From: Hyunsoonleella aestuarii | GTDB taxonomy: Bacteria; Bacteroidota; Bacteroidia; Flavobacteriales; Flavobacteriaceae | NCBI RefSeq assembly: GCF_006148925.1 | Contig: NZ_VAWB01000001.1 | Location: forward strand, 462,001 to 526,000 | Length of the DNA stretch: 64,000 nt | Reading direction: 5' to 3' | Shown: piece by piece, positions 62,554 to 64,000 of the stretch | How positions within the stretch are numbered: position 1 is the stretch's first letter | Layout of the letters: each line of letters starts with the position of its first letter | Made by a program: the position numbers and the translations under genes | The notes under the pieces: generated by a model | Seen by the model: only the letters and a program-made list of their open reading frames with translations | What the model was told of the DNA's origin: nothing | Database searches by the model: none

Positions 62554-64000
62554 TTATTTTATTTTAAATCGCAATCCTGCATAATACATACTGCCAAAAA
62601 TTGGTCCATATACAAACGTACTATCAAAATTCGCTCCAAACGGATCTTCGGCTCCTAAAATGGGGTTGGACTGCCTTAAATTAGTTATGTTCTCACCTCC
62701 TAAATATACTTCAAATTTTTTAGAGAACACCTTAGTAACTTGCGCATTTAAGGTCGATACCGTTGGCGTTCGCTCTTGCAATTGGTATTGAGTTGGGTTA
62801 CTTGTCGTTGATGCATACCTTTGGTCTCCCAACCAGTTAAATGTTGCATCGAATTTCCAGCGTGCTCCATTGTCCTTTTCCTTAGTTTTATATCCTACAT
62901 TGGCAAACAGCCTGTTTCTCGGTGTTAAAGGGCGCTCTAATCTTCCAGAATTATAGTCAGTTTTCACATCGTACAGTTTATATGCCATTCGTAAATCGAA
63001 ACCTTCAAAAGGATTATAATTAAATTCAGCTTGAAAACTGTTCGCGTAACTCTTCCCTTCAAGATTATAAAAATTAATTTCTTGAGGATTCTCCCAATCG
63101 ACTACTACTTGATTTTTAAAATCAGTTTTGTAATAATCTAAAGTGATGTCGGCTTGTCTTCCAAACAAATTAAATCCTTGTAAATAAGAAACCCCATAGT
63201 TCCAAGCTATTTCTGGATCCAATCCGTAAATATCGCCACCTGAATTTAATATACCAATAGTCCTAGATGTGGCAAAAAGCTGCTGATTTTCAGTAAAAAT
63301 ATTAGCACTCCGTTTCCCTCTACCAAAAGATGCTCTAAAAGCTGATTTGCTCCAAGGTGAATACCTTAAATGAACGCGAGGTGTAATAAATGTTCCTAGC
63401 AAATTATGCCTATCTATGCGCACACCTGCTGTAAGATTTAATAACTCAAGATTGTCATAGCTATATTCAAAAAATGCTCCTACCGAATTTTCGGTTCTTT
63501 CAAAGTCGGTAATATTTACTAATTCGTCATAATGATCGTAGGTATAACTTATTCCCGTTTTTATTTTATTACGAGAATCGCCTATTATTGAGTTGTAAAT
63601 AGCATTAGCATACAAACTGTTGTGCTTAATATCATAAACATTCAAACCAAAATAGGATTCTTGTTCATGACTGCTAAAAGCCGCTTGCACTCCTAAACTT
63701 TGCCAAGGCACTTCGGGATTCACATAACCAAACTTACCCGAAAGCTCATAACGTTCGGTTTCAATTTCACTACCCCAATAATTTGTAGTTAATTTATCTG
63801 TATCTGGGTTAAAATCTAATTCGCCAGTTTGTTTTTCGTCATTTAAATATTTCAAATTTATAAAACTCACAAACCCTTTTTGAGTATCGGTATATTGCCA
63901 GCGGTTCATTAAATTAATCTGATTAAACAAAGGCATGTCCAAAAACCCGTCATTATTCACATCATGTTTTTCATTCTGGGTATTGCCATGAATAAATAAT
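62554..64000 (-). CDS. TonB-dependent receptor, C-terminal part (gene leaves the window)
   Basis: The open frame continues to the right edge (translation at the edge reads NTQNEKHDVNNDGFLDMP), so the signal peptide and plug are outside. The visible ~480 residues are beta-barrel strands with aromatic ends and the closing MYYAGLRFKIK. Typical blocks are INLMNRWQYT, LTAGVRIDRHNLLG and YLGGENITNLRQSNPI. It is transcribed into the HMA gene, which suggests transport of a metal (possibly copper) complex (inferred). Confidence 0.85.
   Translation of the reverse strand, partial: LFIHGNTQNEKHDVNNDGFLDMPLFNQINLMNRWQYTDTQKGFVSFINLKYLNDEKQTGELDFNPDTDKLTTNYWGSEIETERYELSGKFGYVNPEVPWQSLGVQAAFSSHEQESYFGLNVYDIKHNSLYANAIYNSIIGDSRNKIKTGISYTYDHYDELVNITDFERTENSVGAFFEYSYDNLELLNLTAGVRIDRHNLLGTFITPRVHLRYSPWSKSAFRASFGRGKRSANIFTENQQLFATSRTIGILNSGGDIYGLDPEIAWNYGVSYLQGFNLFGRQADITLDYYKTDFKNQVVVDWENPQEINFYNLEGKSYANSFQAEFNYNPFEGFDLRMAYKLYDVKTDYNSGRLERPLTPRNRLFANVGYKTKEKDNGARWKFDATFNWLGDQRYASTTSNPTQYQLQERTPTVSTLNAQVTKVFSKKFEVYLGGENITNLRQSNPILGAEDPFGANFDSTFVYGPIFGSMYYAGLRFKIK

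Overview
The window comes from an AT-rich member of the Bacteroidetes, most likely a marine Flavobacteriaceae. The gldKLMN type IX secretion/gliding core, SusC/SusD outer-membrane uptake genes, Bacteroidetes-type promoters (TTG near -33, TAnnTTTG near -7) and a flavobacterial miaB-lptE-secG-groESL neighbourhood all point that way. The species cannot be named from this sequence.

Layout. 1-5.3 kb: the start of an FKBP-type lipoprotein, a LysR regulator divergent from hutH-hutU (histidine to urocanate to imidazolone propionate), and a small DUF2892 membrane protein. 5.3-32.9 kb: a large alginate-utilisation locus, all on the minus strand, in five apparent transcription units: (i) MFS transporter plus two SDR reductases; (ii) a GntR/FadR-type regulator; (iii) susC-susD-PKD surface protein-PL7-PL7; (iv) a jelly-roll lyase with a T9SS sorting tail, then PL17 and kdgF; (v) a Tat-exported sugar isomerase-like protein, PL6, kdgK, PL7, a gluconokinase/6-phosphogluconate dehydrogenase fusion, an Nramp-like transporter, PL7 and an SDR reductase. 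Surface and periplasmic lyases would cut alginate to oligomers and then to unsaturated monouronate. KdgF and SDR reductase(s) would give 2-keto-3-deoxygluconate, and KdgK its 6-phosphate. The KDPG aldolase that should follow is not in the window. Units iii, iv and v share an operator of tandem TTGGTTTACCAA-like 12-mers spaced 13 bp that overlap the -7 box, and the regulator gene has one perfect copy upstream, so the locus looks like one regulon.

33-39.3 kb: four MORN-repeat (YwqK-like) genes lie downstream of an initiator tRNA-Met gene. Related intergenic repeats carrying the tRNA 3' tip and a terminator separate them, which suggests cassette insertion or duplication at the tRNA end. 39.3-44 kb: a small cysteine-rich protein, a plant-type LRR protein, an ABC-F ATPase, a DUF983 protein and an FAD oxidoreductase. 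44-52.8 kb: gldK-L-M-N, a ureohydrolase-fold protein that has lost metal ligands, and topA. 52.9-61.7 kb: a multipass membrane protein, a stand-alone TonB-plug-like protein, then plus-strand miaB, a small unknown gene, a sigma-54 activator, lptE, a TPR-like protein, secG, groES and groEL. 61.8-64 kb: a DUF2200 protein, an HMA-type metal-binding protein and the 3' part of a TonB-dependent receptor that leaves the window.

Functional links: the T9SS core can export the sorting-tail lyase; the SusCD pair feeds the periplasmic lyases; and a groESL promoter with -24/-12 character lies downstream of a sigma-54 activator gene.
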